53,807 nucleotides of DNA from Thalassococcus_A lentus (GTDB taxonomy: Bacteria; Pseudomonadota; Alphaproteobacteria; Rhodobacterales; Rhodobacteraceae). The stretch is from positions 1 through 53,807 of the forward strand of contig NZ_JAQIOY010000011.1 of assembly GCF_028023555.1 (NCBI RefSeq), written 5' to 3'. Numbering within the stretch: the first letter of the stretch is position 1; each line of letters begins with the position of its first letter. Made by a program: the position numbers and the translations under genes. A model generated the notes under the pieces. The model did not search any database, was not told the DNA's origin, and saw only the letters and a program-made list of their open reading frames with translations. Shown piece by piece: positions 15,542 through 23,707 of the stretch.

Positions 15542-15568
15542 GCCACTGGCTTCGAATTAGGTAGTCCC

Positions 15569-16291
15569 ATGACATCTGATCTTGAAACCGAAGAAGCCCC
15601 AACCTTTCCCCCGCTGATGTGGGGGGAAGAGGCACAGGACAGCGCATTGCGCCACGCATGCCAGAGGGCAACGCTTGGCTGCGATGCCGGTCTTGTGGCC
15701 TATAGAATCACGGACAGTGTGCTGGAAGGCACGCTGGTATTCGCCCCCGAGGTGCCTCTGGCCGACGCAGCCCAGATGCTGCCGCTCTGCGGGGTTGGTT
15801 TTCAAAACGCCCTTGGCGCGCTTGCGCCGCCCGAGGTGGCAGTGCATCTGCGCTGGGATGGCGGCATTCTGGTGAATGGCGCTGCCTGCGGCCGGCTACG
15901 CCTTGTCGCGGCGCAGACAGACCCGGACACGGTTCCCGACTGGCTGGTTGTCGGCTTTACCCTGCCCCTCTGGCCAGATTCCGACAATCCGGGCACAAAC
16001 CCGGACGAAACCTCGCTCTATGCCGAGGGTTGCGCGGATGTCTCTCCTCCAAGGTTGTTGGAAAGCTGGGCACGGCACAGTCTGCACTGGATCAACCGGT
16101 GGGAAGACGATGGTGCCAAAGCCTTGCACAACGAATGGCGCGGACTGGCGCATGGCGTCGGCGAACCCGCCAGCCAAAACGGTCTGACCGGAACTTTTCT
16201 GGGTGTAGATGAGCGGTTCGGCATGCTGTTGCGCGACGACGAAACAACACATCTGATCCCGCTGACCACCCTATTGGAGGAAACGCCATGA
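15569..16291 (+). CDS. Biotin/lipoate ligase-like protein (DUF4444 type)
   Basis: A 240-residue protein resembling the biotin/lipoate protein ligase fold that accompanies fdh in Rhodobacterales. Segments such as LRWDGGILVNGAACGRLRL and LVVGFTLPLW follow the ligase core, and the C-terminus (GTFLGVDERFGMLLRDDETT) matches the small DUF4444 domain. The canonical RRxSGGGAV-type loop for lipoate ligases is not evident, so true ligase activity is doubtful. It lies 27 bp after mrp and overlaps the next gene by 4 bp. Confidence 0.75.
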   Translation: MTSDLETEEAPTFPPLMWGEEAQDSALRHACQRATLGCDAGLVAYRITDSVLEGTLVFAPEVPLADAAQMLPLCGVGFQNALGALAPPEVAVHLRWDGGILVNGAACGRLRLVAAQTDPDTVPDWLVVGFTLPLWPDSDNPGTNPDETSLYAEGCADVSPPRLLESWARHSLHWINRWEDDGAKALHNEWRGLAHGVGEPASQNGLTGTFLGVDERFGMLLRDDETTHLIPLTTLLEETP

Positions 16292-16800
16292 CCAAAGTCA
16301 GCAAGCTGGCTCGTGCAATCCACTTCGACGAATCCGATCAAAGGGTCTTTGCCAGCCCTGCCCGCACCGGCGAATGGTGCATCTCTGGTGGGTTCGAGTT
16401 TTCCAACTGGGGTGAAGCCGATCTGGAAGGCAAGGCACGTCAGGCGTTTTCCAATGGGTGGTTCGGACTGGAAACCGGTGGCCGGGTGACTTTCGTTGCC
16501 GTCACGCAGGTCGAAGAAGCCGAGATCGCAACCCTGACCGATTTGCTGGCTCAGCATTTCGTTACGTACTACGGGGCACCCGACAAAGACGCAGCCCGGC
16601 CCGTCGCCGCCGAGGAAATCGCGCAGATGGTGGACCTGTGTGACGAGTTTGACCCAAACACGCTGCTGACCGTCGCGCGTGAACTGTCCGATGCCGGGGT
16701 ACGCGAAGCCTACAGATCCATTGCACCGCAAGACGCCGGGATGGAGCAATTCGCAATTCACGGGTCATTGGACGATGATGGGCACGGCCATAGTCACTGA
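16288..16800 (+). CDS. DUF6505 protein with His-rich tail
   Basis: A 170-residue protein, last gene of the plus-strand fdh accessory operon, translationally coupled to the ligase-like gene (GGAGG before the ATG, 4 bp overlap). It ends in DDDGHGHSH, a possible metal-binding tail. The core includes RTGEWCISGGFEFSNWGEAD. It is a conserved neighbour of fdh in roseobacters and of unknown function. The tail might hold Ni, Zn or Fe, but a passive role is equally possible. Confidence 0.8.
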   Translation: MTKVSKLARAIHFDESDQRVFASPARTGEWCISGGFEFSNWGEADLEGKARQAFSNGWFGLETGGRVTFVAVTQVEEAEIATLTDLLAQHFVTYYGAPDKDAARPVAAEEIAQMVDLCDEFDPNTLLTVARELSDAGVREAYRSIAPQDAGMEQFAIHGSLDDDGHGHSH

Positions 16801-16815
16801 TTGCCCACGGGCAAT
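16800..16815. repeat. 16-bp palindrome, parS candidate 1
   Basis: ATTGCCC-AC-GGGCAAT forms a 7-2-7 palindrome just after the DUF6505 stop and 27 bp beyond the 3' end of rep. Two more copies flank the end of parB. The 16-bp 7-2-7 architecture is that of known ParB sites. Four T residues follow, so a weak terminator is the alternative. Confidence 0.6.
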
Positions 16816-16842
16816 TTTGAGGTGCCGCGTGTCTAACCCGGC

Positions 16843-17859
16843 CTAAAGTGGGTTTTTTTCCGCGAAGCTTCGGAAAAATGCGAGAAAGGCCCGATCAGGA
16901 TCCCGGGCTGGCTCCTTGCCCGCGGACCAGCTGCGCCATTCGCCCTCGACATGGTAAATATCATAGCCCGGGTGACGCAATCGCGCTGTTTCATAGGTCT
17001 CCGTTTTCAACGCCGCGCCTTTTGCATCCAACCACGCCGGGCGCGGCTTGGATGGTGTCACGGTCTCGGACTGGCCTTCTATCCGCGCCTTGCGGCCAAC
17101 CTTGGAAAAGCTCAGCTCTCGTTCAGCGGCCGCCGTGCCGCCGCTGTCCTTGCGCCACCACCGCAATTCTATGTGGGTGACACGGCGCCCGGTTTTGATC
17201 GGCTCAATCGAAACCACGAAATCCGAAAGGGCATTAACCTCGGCCATCGCCGGATCAATTGCGCGCAGCTTGAGGTTTGACCAGGACGTCAATTTGCCCT
17301 TTGGCACACCCAGAACACCGCGCAGATCATCGAGGCTGAATCGTTCGGAAGACCGGTACTTTAGGTTCCCACGCTTCTGAATCATCTCGTAAAGCGTCAG
17401 TGCGTATTTGCTGGACAGCGCAAACATCACCTCGCGCTGAAGCCGGGCAAAAACCGTGCTGTCCTTGATGATGCGTCTCAAACGCTGCGGAATTTCATAT
17501 TCGAGCAATCCGTCGCGTCGGGTCGTTTCTATATTTCCGCCAAGCAGCTGAACACGTTCAATCGCCTCTTCGCCGTCTCGCAGGACCTTCACCTTGACGA
17601 TGCAGGACATCAGCCGTTCCACGGACTCTCCGACCCGATCATTAGAGTTATGAGAGCCGCGCAAGTCCGACTTGGAAATCACGTGAGTCACAGGCCGGTC
17701 GATCGCATCCCAGGCATTTTCGAGAAGCTGGTTGTAAATCCGCCTGTCCGCCAGCGTCAGCGGCGTGACCTCAACGAGATCGACCAGCTCACCCGGTTTG
17801 ATCAGGCTTTCTGCATTTGGCCGCGCCTCTACAGTGCGGTATGGTTTGGTTGCAGCCAT
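16843..17859 (-). CDS. Plasmid replication initiator, Rep_3 type
   Basis: A 338-residue initiator with two winged-helix domains. The first spans about 30-140 (LADRRIYNQLLENAWDAIDR, a helix-turn-helix near HVISKSDLRGSHNSNDR) and the second about 145-250 (SKYALTLYEMIQKRGNLKY, SLDDLRGVLGVPKGKLTSWS). This is the layout of Rep_3 initiators that bind iterons. The C-terminal 80 residues are basic and less conserved. It is divergent from parA, with the 600-bp gap between holding direct repeats and DnaA boxes. An isolated GTAAG core lies 5 bp before its start, so Rep may repress itself. The roseobacter RepB-type group is my best assignment; it is not RepABC or the RPA type. Confidence 0.85.
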   Translation of the reverse strand: MAATKPYRTVEARPNAESLIKPGELVDLVEVTPLTLADRRIYNQLLENAWDAIDRPVTHVISKSDLRGSHNSNDRVGESVERLMSCIVKVKVLRDGEEAIERVQLLGGNIETTRRDGLLEYEIPQRLRRIIKDSTVFARLQREVMFALSSKYALTLYEMIQKRGNLKYRSSERFSLDDLRGVLGVPKGKLTSWSNLKLRAIDPAMAEVNALSDFVVSIEPIKTGRRVTHIELRWWRKDSGGTAAAERELSFSKVGRKARIEGQSETVTPSKPRPAWLDAKGAALKTETYETARLRHPGYDIYHVEGEWRSWSAGKEPARDPDRAFLAFFRSFAEKNPL

Positions 17860-18020
17860 TCAGCTTACACCCCTGCTCTTACTTTTGTATTGTTTTGCGC
17901 GTAAGGTATCATGAGCGGCAGTGTCGATCAACGCACCCAATTTGTAAGCGTTAAATCCGGCCAAAACCCGCATCCGATTCGCAGAGCATTGAAACTATAG
18001 CCAAAAAATCAAGTGATTCC

Positions 18021-18029
18021 TGTGGATAA
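18021..18029 (-). promoter_or_regulatory. DnaA box 1
   Basis: TGTGGATAA on the plus strand is a perfect R-type DnaA box (TTATCCACA) on the minus strand, 16 bp before the first array iteron core. Confidence 0.75.
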
Positions 18030-18034
18030 GCCTG

Positions 18035-18140
18035 CACCCAAAACGTAAGGTTTAAGGTCCACCCGAGCCGTAAGTTTAACCGCCCCAATGTGTAAGGCCT
18101 TCGATCCCGATCCGTAAGCCAATACACCCCAAAGTGTAAG
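18035..18140 (+). repeat. Iteron array, 22-bp period
   Basis: Five directly repeated units share NNCCCRANNNGTAAG: 18035-18049, 18060-18074, 18082-18096, 18104-18118 and 18126-18140. The first spacing is 25 bp and the others are 22 bp, about two helical turns, so Rep would bind on one face. Outlying copies are at 17934-17948 (CACCCAATTTGTAAG) and, inverted, 18289-18303 (CACCCGATTTGTAAG). Confidence 0.85.
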
Positions 18141-18239
18141 ATTAGAGCCTAAAAACAATGGTTTTCCAAAGCTTTGCCGGACTGGAACAGAGAAATATAG
18201 AATCCTGAACAGAAGGGGTGTTTTTAAATTTGGGATTTT

Positions 18240-18248
18240 TGTGGATAA
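18240..18248 (-). promoter_or_regulatory. DnaA box 2
   Basis: A second perfect TGTGGATAA follows an A/T-rich run. The pair brackets the iteron array, as in other iteron plasmids that recruit host DnaA. Confidence 0.75.
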
Positions 18249-18410
18249 GTCCCCTGGATCGACCCGGATCCTGAAATTTATCCCAAAGCTTACAAATCGG
18301 GTGTTGCTATGCTTGGGGCTTGGTATTCAGCATTATCGACACCTCAAACTCTGACCTTTTCCGCAGCTTTCTCTAATTTCCGATTATTTGGTGCTATACC
18401 GTAAATATTC

Positions 18411-18422
18411 GCACTTGAGTGC
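18411..18422. promoter_or_regulatory. Small palindrome upstream of parA
   Basis: GCACT-TG-AGTGC lies 51 bp before the parA start, just after a possible -10 region (TATACC, 18395). It could be the ParA autorepression operator, but it is short and occurs once. Confidence 0.3.
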
Positions 18423-18473
18423 AGGCGGGCAACCCGTCATGATTCGACCAGCATACCCGACAAGAGGATGATT

Positions 18474-19676
18474 ATGGAGCAGTCCGCCCTACCCCCAGTA
18501 ACGCTGGACGAGTTGGATCAACTTGCTGGCCGCGCTTCTACTGTGATCGCGCGTCTGCGCGATCGTTTGTATTCGCCGGGAACTGAAAAGACGCTTGATC
18601 TAAGGTTCAATGTCAGGCGTGCCGCTGAAATGGTTGGCCGTACCGACAAGGCGATCCGCGATGCAGAGGCTGACGGGCGTTTGCCCGCGCCTGAAAAAGA
18701 CCCCGAGACAGGCCGACGCACCGGTTACAGTCTTGCTGATGTCAATCGGATGCGCAGCGTGTTTGGCACCCTGCCCCATCGTAGTGAAACAGATCGCGCC
18801 ATGGTTCTGGCTGTCCAGAACTTTAAGGGCGGGGTCGGCAAGTCGACCATGGTTTGCCATCTTGCCCAGTATCTCGCGTTGCGTGGCTATCGTGTGTGTG
18901 TGATCGACTGCGACAGTCAGGCCAGTACGACATCCATGTTCGGGCTGAACCCCGACATCGACGTGGATGAAGACGAAGACACGCTTTACCCGTTTTTCAG
19001 GCACGGTGGGCCGGCCAGTCTGCATTATGCACTAAGGGCGACCTATTGGCCCGGCATTGCGCTGATCCCGGCCAATCTTGGGCTATACGACGCGGAATAT
19101 GAGTTTGCCGCCCGTATGGCCCGCGACCAGACCTTTGTTCTGGATCGGCTTCGCGCTGGAATAGACTCTATTCGAGACCAGTTTGACGTGATCCTGATGG
19201 ACCCGCCCCCTGCCTTGGGAATGCTGTCGCTGAGCGTATTGCGTGCCGCTGATGCCTTGGTCATCCCTGCCCCGCCCAACAATATTGATTTTGGGTCGAC
19301 TGCGCATTTTCTAAAAATGATGGGCGCCACGCTTAACGAATTGGCAAGGGCTGGCGGTGCGCGCGATTATGCATTCGTTAAGATCCTCGCCACGAAGATG
19401 AACGACAGCAAATCGGCGCATGTGGCGATCAAGCGAATGATGGATGCCGTCTTTCCAATGGATATGTTGCAGGCTGTTCTGAAAGACAGCGCGGAAATCG
19501 ACAACGCGGCGGCCAATCTCAGCACGGTCTATGAGCTGACGGGCGCTGCCACCCGCACCGAGACGCACAAACGCTGTCGGGCCTATCTGGACGCGGTCAA
19601 CCGTGAGATCGAAGTGTTGATCCGCAAGACCTGGCCCAGCCACCACGCTGCCTTGCGAAAGGAGGGCTTGCTATGA
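18474..19676 (+). CDS. parA: ParA partition ATPase with MerR-like DNA-binding domain
   Basis: A 400-residue type Ia ParA. Residues about 45-100 form a MerR-like winged helix (NVRRAAEMVGRTDKAIRDAE...GYSLADVNRM), which usually serves autoregulation. The ATPase has the deviant Walker A KGGVGKST and the MDPPPALG Walker B region. The ATG at 18474 has AAGAGG at proper distance; the ATG at 18468 would add two residues. parB overlaps its stop by 4 bp, so the two are coupled. It moves plasmid copies over the nucleoid together with ParB bound to parS. Confidence 0.95.
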   Translation: MEQSALPPVTLDELDQLAGRASTVIARLRDRLYSPGTEKTLDLRFNVRRAAEMVGRTDKAIRDAEADGRLPAPEKDPETGRRTGYSLADVNRMRSVFGTLPHRSETDRAMVLAVQNFKGGVGKSTMVCHLAQYLALRGYRVCVIDCDSQASTTSMFGLNPDIDVDEDEDTLYPFFRHGGPASLHYALRATYWPGIALIPANLGLYDAEYEFAARMARDQTFVLDRLRAGIDSIRDQFDVILMDPPPALGMLSLSVLRAADALVIPAPPNNIDFGSTAHFLKMMGATLNELARAGGARDYAFVKILATKMNDSKSAHVAIKRMMDAVFPMDMLQAVLKDSAEIDNAAANLSTVYELTGAATRTETHKRCRAYLDAVNREIEVLIRKTWPSHHAALRKEGLL

Positions 19677-20671
19677 GCCGTAAACACGACGCCATCTTTG
19701 ACGATGTTCTAAGTGATTTGGATGCCCCTGCCCCCCAGCGCGAAGATCGCGCTGGCGCGCGCTTTCTAAAGCGTTCGACCTCAATTGCGGATCGCTTGTC
19801 TGGTGATCTTGAGGAAAAGACGCTGCGCTGGGTTGATCCGGCCGAATGCAAATTGTGGGAACGGCATAACCGGGAATACAGTCTTTTGAACGAGGACAAC
19901 TGCCGAGACCTTATCGATGGTATTCGATCGCAAGGGCGGCAGGAATTCCCGGCGATCGTCCGGGCCACGGGTGACAGTGATCAACCCTATGAAGTCATCT
20001 GCGGCGCGCGGCGGCACTTTGCCGTCAGCTGGCTTCGGGCCAACAATTATACGCAGTTCAAGTATCTGATCGATGTCCGCGATCTGACTGACGAAGAAGC
20101 TTTTCGGCTGGCCGATATCGAAAACCGGGATCGTGAGGATATCTCGGATTATGAACGCGCCGTAGACTATGCGGACGCGATTGAACGCTACTATGGCGGC
20201 AAGCAGAAATCGATGGCCGAGAGGCTCGAAGTCAGCCAGCCGTGGCTGTCGCGCTATTTGCAGCTGGCAAAACTTCCGGACATCATTGTGCAGGCCTTTG
20301 CCTCCATTCGGGATCTGCGTGAGCGCAACGCCCGGGATCTCAAACCCTTGTTGGGTGATCCCAAGGCATCTGCAGCCATCCTCGAGGAGGCAGGGTCATT
20401 GGCGCGTGAGCAGGAAAGAGCGAGGCAGGGGCGCGGCGCATTTGTAGAGCCTCAGGCGGTCATGCGCAGGCTCTTGCAGGCAGGAAAGCCCGCCAAGCCA
20501 AAGGCCGCAAAGGACCCGGGGACCCTATATCGCCGCAGCGCCGGGGAACGGGGCATTACCGTTCACAAAAAGGGCCGCAAGGTGACCATGGAGTTTGAAG
20601 AAAACCTGACGCGGGCTTCGCTAGAAGCGGCATTTCAGAGTTATCTGAATGCTCGGTTCAAGAAGGAATAG
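19673..20671 (+). CDS. parB: ParB centromere-binding protein
   Basis: A 332-residue ParB. The N-terminal CTPase region includes CGARRHFAVSWLR (GxRRH box) and DIENRDREDISDYERA (ENxxR box). The central helix-turn-helix (about 165-200; MAERLEVSQPWLSRYLQLAK) reads parS. The C-terminal part (VHKKGRKVTMEFEEN onward) probably dimerises. Two copies of a 16-bp palindrome lie 18-80 bp after its stop and a third beside rep; these are the natural parS candidates. Confidence 0.95.
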   Translation: MSRKHDAIFDDVLSDLDAPAPQREDRAGARFLKRSTSIADRLSGDLEEKTLRWVDPAECKLWERHNREYSLLNEDNCRDLIDGIRSQGRQEFPAIVRATGDSDQPYEVICGARRHFAVSWLRANNYTQFKYLIDVRDLTDEEAFRLADIENRDREDISDYERAVDYADAIERYYGGKQKSMAERLEVSQPWLSRYLQLAKLPDIIVQAFASIRDLRERNARDLKPLLGDPKASAAILEEAGSLAREQERARQGRGAFVEPQAVMRRLLQAGKPAKPKAAKDPGTLYRRSAGERGITVHKKGRKVTMEFEENLTRASLEAAFQSYLNARFKKE

Positions 20672-20688
20672 AACGTCATTTTCCCAAA

Positions 20689-20704
20689 ATTGCCCACGGG
20701 CAAT
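20689..20704. repeat. 16-bp palindrome, parS candidate 2
   Basis: ATTGCCC-AC-GGGCAAT, same orientation as the 16800 copy, 17 bp after the parB stop. Its arms extend by one more A/T pair. Its centre is 47 bp from the next copy. Confidence 0.65.
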
Positions 20705-20730
20705 TCGCATAAAAAAAATAAAGCCCACGG

Positions 20731-22917
20731 TCAAAATTGCCCGTGGGCAATTTTTTGGATCTCGGGCAAATCAGTGTATGCGTAAGCCGCTTTGGTGTCG
20801 GCCCAAATCGGGTGAAGTTCTTGTGCCTGCCGCCGCCACATACGGTTTTGATTGCGTTTGCCGCTCTCACACATGGTACGCAGATGCGCTGCTAACGCGG
20901 CGGCTCCGAACAATGCCGCCGATCCAGCCATACGGTGGGCTTGATCAGGCTCTGCGTCGGTTTGCCCGGCGGTACCGGTAAAGGAACTCATTTCGTCAAA
21001 AAACGCAGCCAATGCCTGCGCCAATTTGGACGGTTCCATCGTCTGTTTGAGCATCCGGATTTGCGCAGCATCGATTAATTCCATTGCCTCATCTGTTGGA
21101 TCTGGCTCGGCGGTGCCGTCGTCGTCCGACAGCGCATCGGCCAAAGCCTCCTGAATAGCCTCTGCGCTGAGCGGTTTGGTCAGGATGCCCCGCATGCCCG
21201 CCTTCAGGTAGGCATCCCGTTCTTCGGGCAGAGCATGGGCTGTTGTGGCTATAATTGGGACGTTGGCTTCGGGGCGATTGCTGGATCGCAATTGGCGCGT
21301 TGCGGTCAACCCATCCATAACGGGCATCGAGATATCCATCAGGATCACGTCAAACAGTGTCTCACGCGCGGCTTCCACGCCTTCGAGACCGTTAGAGGCA
21401 TCTTCAACCGTATGCCCCATGCGCAGCAGCATGCTGCGCAGGATCATGCGGTTTGTGGCGTTGTCTTCTACGATAAGAATTTTGAGGCCCGACAGCGATT
21501 TTCGACGCGGCTTTGCCTTTTCTGGATGTTGGGTGGTTTCGGTCACTGTGGGATGCAGAGGTAGGCGAAGCCAGAACACACTGCCCTGACCGACTTCGCT
21601 TTCGGCACCCACGGTCCCGCCTAACGATGCAGCGAGACGGCGCACAATACCCAGCCCCAGGCCAGTCCCCACATTCGTTCGATCATACCCAACGTCCAGC
21701 GTTACAAAGTCAGCAAAGATGCGATCGAGGTCGGCTTGTTCGATGCCTATACCCGTGTCCGTCACCCGAATTTCAACGTCACTGAGCCCATCGTTACAGT
21801 CCGCTTCGATGGTGATTTTGCCGTCACGGGTGAACTTGATCGCGTTGCCAATATAGTTGAGCAAGACCTGTTGAATTCTTGCGCCGTCTCCAAAGCAATC
21901 GTGTAGGTCAGGGTGCGGCGGGTTCAACGAAAGTGAATTGCCATGCAGCTTGGCGCTGGGTTGCTGCGATTCAACAACCTCTTCAAGCATGGTGATCAGA
22001 TCAAACTGGTATGGTCTGCTCTTCTGATGCCCCGCGTCCAGGCGTGATATGTCGAGAACGTCATCAACATGACCAACCAACTGGTTGGCCGCATTGCGTG
22101 CGGTCTTGATGTAGGTATGTTGCTCTGCTGGCAGATCGTTGGAATCGATCAATTCCAATGCACCCATCACACCGTTGAGTGGTGTGCGCATTTCGTGGCT
22201 CATAACGGCGAGCATATGGGCCTTTGACCGTTCGCCCTCGATGGCCTTGTCACGGGCTTCTGTGAGGGCTTTCGCGCTTTCTTCTTGTGCACGCAGCAAG
22301 CGCCCGAGGACATAAACCATGACAAGCAGAATCAAAAACAGAGCGCTGATCACCACACCGATCATTTGCAACGTCAGGGCGACGCTTTGTCTGCTTTCGT
22401 CAGAGATATCGGCGTAAGACGAAATCGCGGCCAGGGACATAGAGAGCATTGCGCCGTTAATCTGGGTCGCACTTTCTTTGAGCTGTGGCAGGGCGGCTAT
22501 GAGAGTTTCATCATTACCGTCTATCCACGGAACCAATTGCTCGACGCTTTGGGCCGACCTTTGCAGGTTTTGGGCCAATTCGGGATTGTCTCTTAGAGGT
22601 CTGACAACATCGCTTTCACGTAAAGTGGCGATTCGGCTGTAGAGAATATCAAACCGCAGGCGCACCAAATCGAGATCCGGTACCTCAGCAGCAGATTCGT
22701 TGATGATGGCTGTCTCAAAGGCCGCGGCTTCGATTTCGCCGCGCGAAAAAACCCATAACACGTTGTCAGAGGCTGCGTAGCCCAACATGCGAATTTGTTG
22801 TCGTACTTCAAATGAGAACAACAAAGACATCAGCAGACAGGCAACCGCGACGAGGCCCAAAAAGCCCCGTCGCATGCTGCTGTTGCCAGCAATTCCATAC
22901 AGGATGCTGCGTTTCAA
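20731..22917 (-). CDS. Hybrid sensor histidine kinase with receiver and HPt domains
   Basis: A 728-residue inner-membrane kinase. Two membrane spans (about 18-36 and 184-207) enclose a helical periplasmic sensor of about 150 residues. The dimerisation domain has the phosphorylated H241 (MSHEMRTPLNGV), and the ATPase (about 340-455) has NYIGNAIKF, DTGIGI and GTGLGLGI. A receiver domain (477-595) has acceptor D528 (LMDISMPVMDG) and K581. The C-terminal HPt domain has H661 (QAHRMAGSAALFG). Phosphate would run H241-D528-H661 to a response regulator, probably the divergent LuxR-type gene at 23708. It is 28 bp after the molybdopterin-fold gene on the same strand. The last four codons overlap a parS-like palindrome. 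Confidence 0.93.
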   Translation of the reverse strand: MKRSILYGIAGNSSMRRGFLGLVAVACLLMSLLFSFEVRQQIRMLGYAASDNVLWVFSRGEIEAAAFETAIINESAAEVPDLDLVRLRFDILYSRIATLRESDVVRPLRDNPELAQNLQRSAQSVEQLVPWIDGNDETLIAALPQLKESATQINGAMLSMSLAAISSYADISDESRQSVALTLQMIGVVISALFLILLVMVYVLGRLLRAQEESAKALTEARDKAIEGERSKAHMLAVMSHEMRTPLNGVMGALELIDSNDLPAEQHTYIKTARNAANQLVGHVDDVLDISRLDAGHQKSRPYQFDLITMLEEVVESQQPSAKLHGNSLSLNPPHPDLHDCFGDGARIQQVLLNYIGNAIKFTRDGKITIEADCNDGLSDVEIRVTDTGIGIEQADLDRIFADFVTLDVGYDRTNVGTGLGLGIVRRLAASLGGTVGAESEVGQGSVFWLRLPLHPTVTETTQHPEKAKPRRKSLSGLKILIVEDNATNRMILRSMLLRMGHTVEDASNGLEGVEAARETLFDVILMDISMPVMDGLTATRQLRSSNRPEANVPIIATTAHALPEERDAYLKAGMRGILTKPLSAEAIQEALADALSDDDGTAEPDPTDEAMELIDAAQIRMLKQTMEPSKLAQALAAFFDEMSSFTGTAGQTDAEPDQAHRMAGSAALFGAAALAAHLRTMCESGKRNQNRMWRRQAQELHPIWADTKAAYAYTDLPEIQKIAHGQF
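20736..20751. repeat. 16-bp palindrome, parS candidate 3 and/or parAB terminator
   Basis: ATTGCCC-GT-GGGCAAT, opposite orientation to the other two; pairing extends to 10-2-10 (20733-20754). Six T residues follow on the plus strand, so this copy could also end parAB transcription. It also lies inside the last codons (HGQF-stop) of the hybrid kinase gene on the minus strand. Confidence 0.6.
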
Positions 22918-22945
22918 CTGATCCCCCCGATTGTCTCGGATCAGG

Positions 22946-23482
22946 TCACCGCATTACCGTCATCCGGTCAAGCTGCCAGATGCTCCGTGAGTAGTAGACT
23001 TCAGATCTGAATTGCTCATCGACATCGTATGGATAAACGAGCCACAAGGGCCCCTTGTCGCGTACAGACATCGGCTTTCCGTTCCGCTCAAAGGCGATCA
23101 ACGCACTACCTTCGGACGCGTCTTCCAAGGGGATTTCCACGGCGTAATCGTTTATTGCCTGTGCGCGCAGGACCCCGTCACTGATACCCAACACGCGGAC
23201 GATTTCTGCCAGTGGTGTTCCTCGGAAAACTTGCTCTCCGTCTGTCCAGATGGTTGTGGTTCGCAGGGTGATAGCCCCAAGCGATTCCAGCATGGCGATG
23301 TCGAAATGTGCTTCCTCTCCAACATTTGTATTGGAAAGCTCTCCAGAGAAACGCAGAACGACTGGCCCGGCTGGCTTTTCAAGTGGGGCAACAGACTCGG
23401 CCGACAACGCTACCGGCAAAAAAACCGCGGCGCTCAGGCAACCAAGTGCCCAACGTCTGCCTTGAGAAAATTGATCCAACAT
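22946..23482 (-). CDS. Secreted sulfite-oxidase-fold protein without the metal-ligand cysteine
   Basis: A 178-residue protein with a signal peptide (GCLSAAVFLPVALSA). The rest resembles the molybdopterin-binding domain of sulfite oxidase-like proteins (LRFSGELSN, FDIAMLESLG, FRGTPLAEIVRVLG, AINDYAVEIPLED, GPLWLVYPYD). The mature chain has no cysteine, so the molybdenum ligand of real enzymes is missing and catalysis is unlikely. Its position next to a kinase with a periplasmic sensor suggests a ligand-binding accessory that modulates the kinase. The start at 23482 gives a normal signal peptide; the frame stays open to 23551. Confidence 0.75.
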   Translation of the reverse strand: MLDQFSQGRRWALGCLSAAVFLPVALSAESVAPLEKPAGPVVLRFSGELSNTNVGEEAHFDIAMLESLGAITLRTTTIWTDGEQVFRGTPLAEIVRVLGISDGVLRAQAINDYAVEIPLEDASEGSALIAFERNGKPMSVRDKGPLWLVYPYDVDEQFRSEVYYSRSIWQLDRMTVMR

Positions 23483-23707
23483 TGAAATGGTCCACCCGAT
23501 ATCTGTACGTACAGCTGAAAAACCGTTTTCAGCGTGAATAAGTGATGCCATACAGCTCTACATTTGTCGTTGGTGCTTAGGCATAGCACGGCTATACTTC
23601 GGGATATGCCATGTGCAATTCAGCACAGACGGCCTTCGTGGATGCCTGTTTTGACTTTAGTGTGAATAACCTAACGTCAAACGAAAAAAACCGAAAGACA
23701 CCTGCAG

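Larger units (their letters stand above)
17930..18305. other. Plasmid replication origin (iterons, DnaA boxes, AT-rich stretch)
   Basis: The gap between rep and parA has all parts of an iteron origin. Five iteron cores occur in the same orientation at 18045, 18070, 18092, 18114 and 18136, with the last four at a strict 22-bp period, plus one at 17944 and an inverted copy at 18289-18303. Two perfect DnaA boxes (TGTGGATAA, the complement of TTATCCACA) lie at 18021-18029 and 18240-18248. An A/T-rich stretch at 18220-18240 beside the second box is the probable melting site. Confidence 0.85.

Noticed and set aside
17901..17905. GTAAG at 17901 as another iteron
   Set aside because: It lacks the CCC half of the repeat and is out of phase, so only the core pentamer matches.
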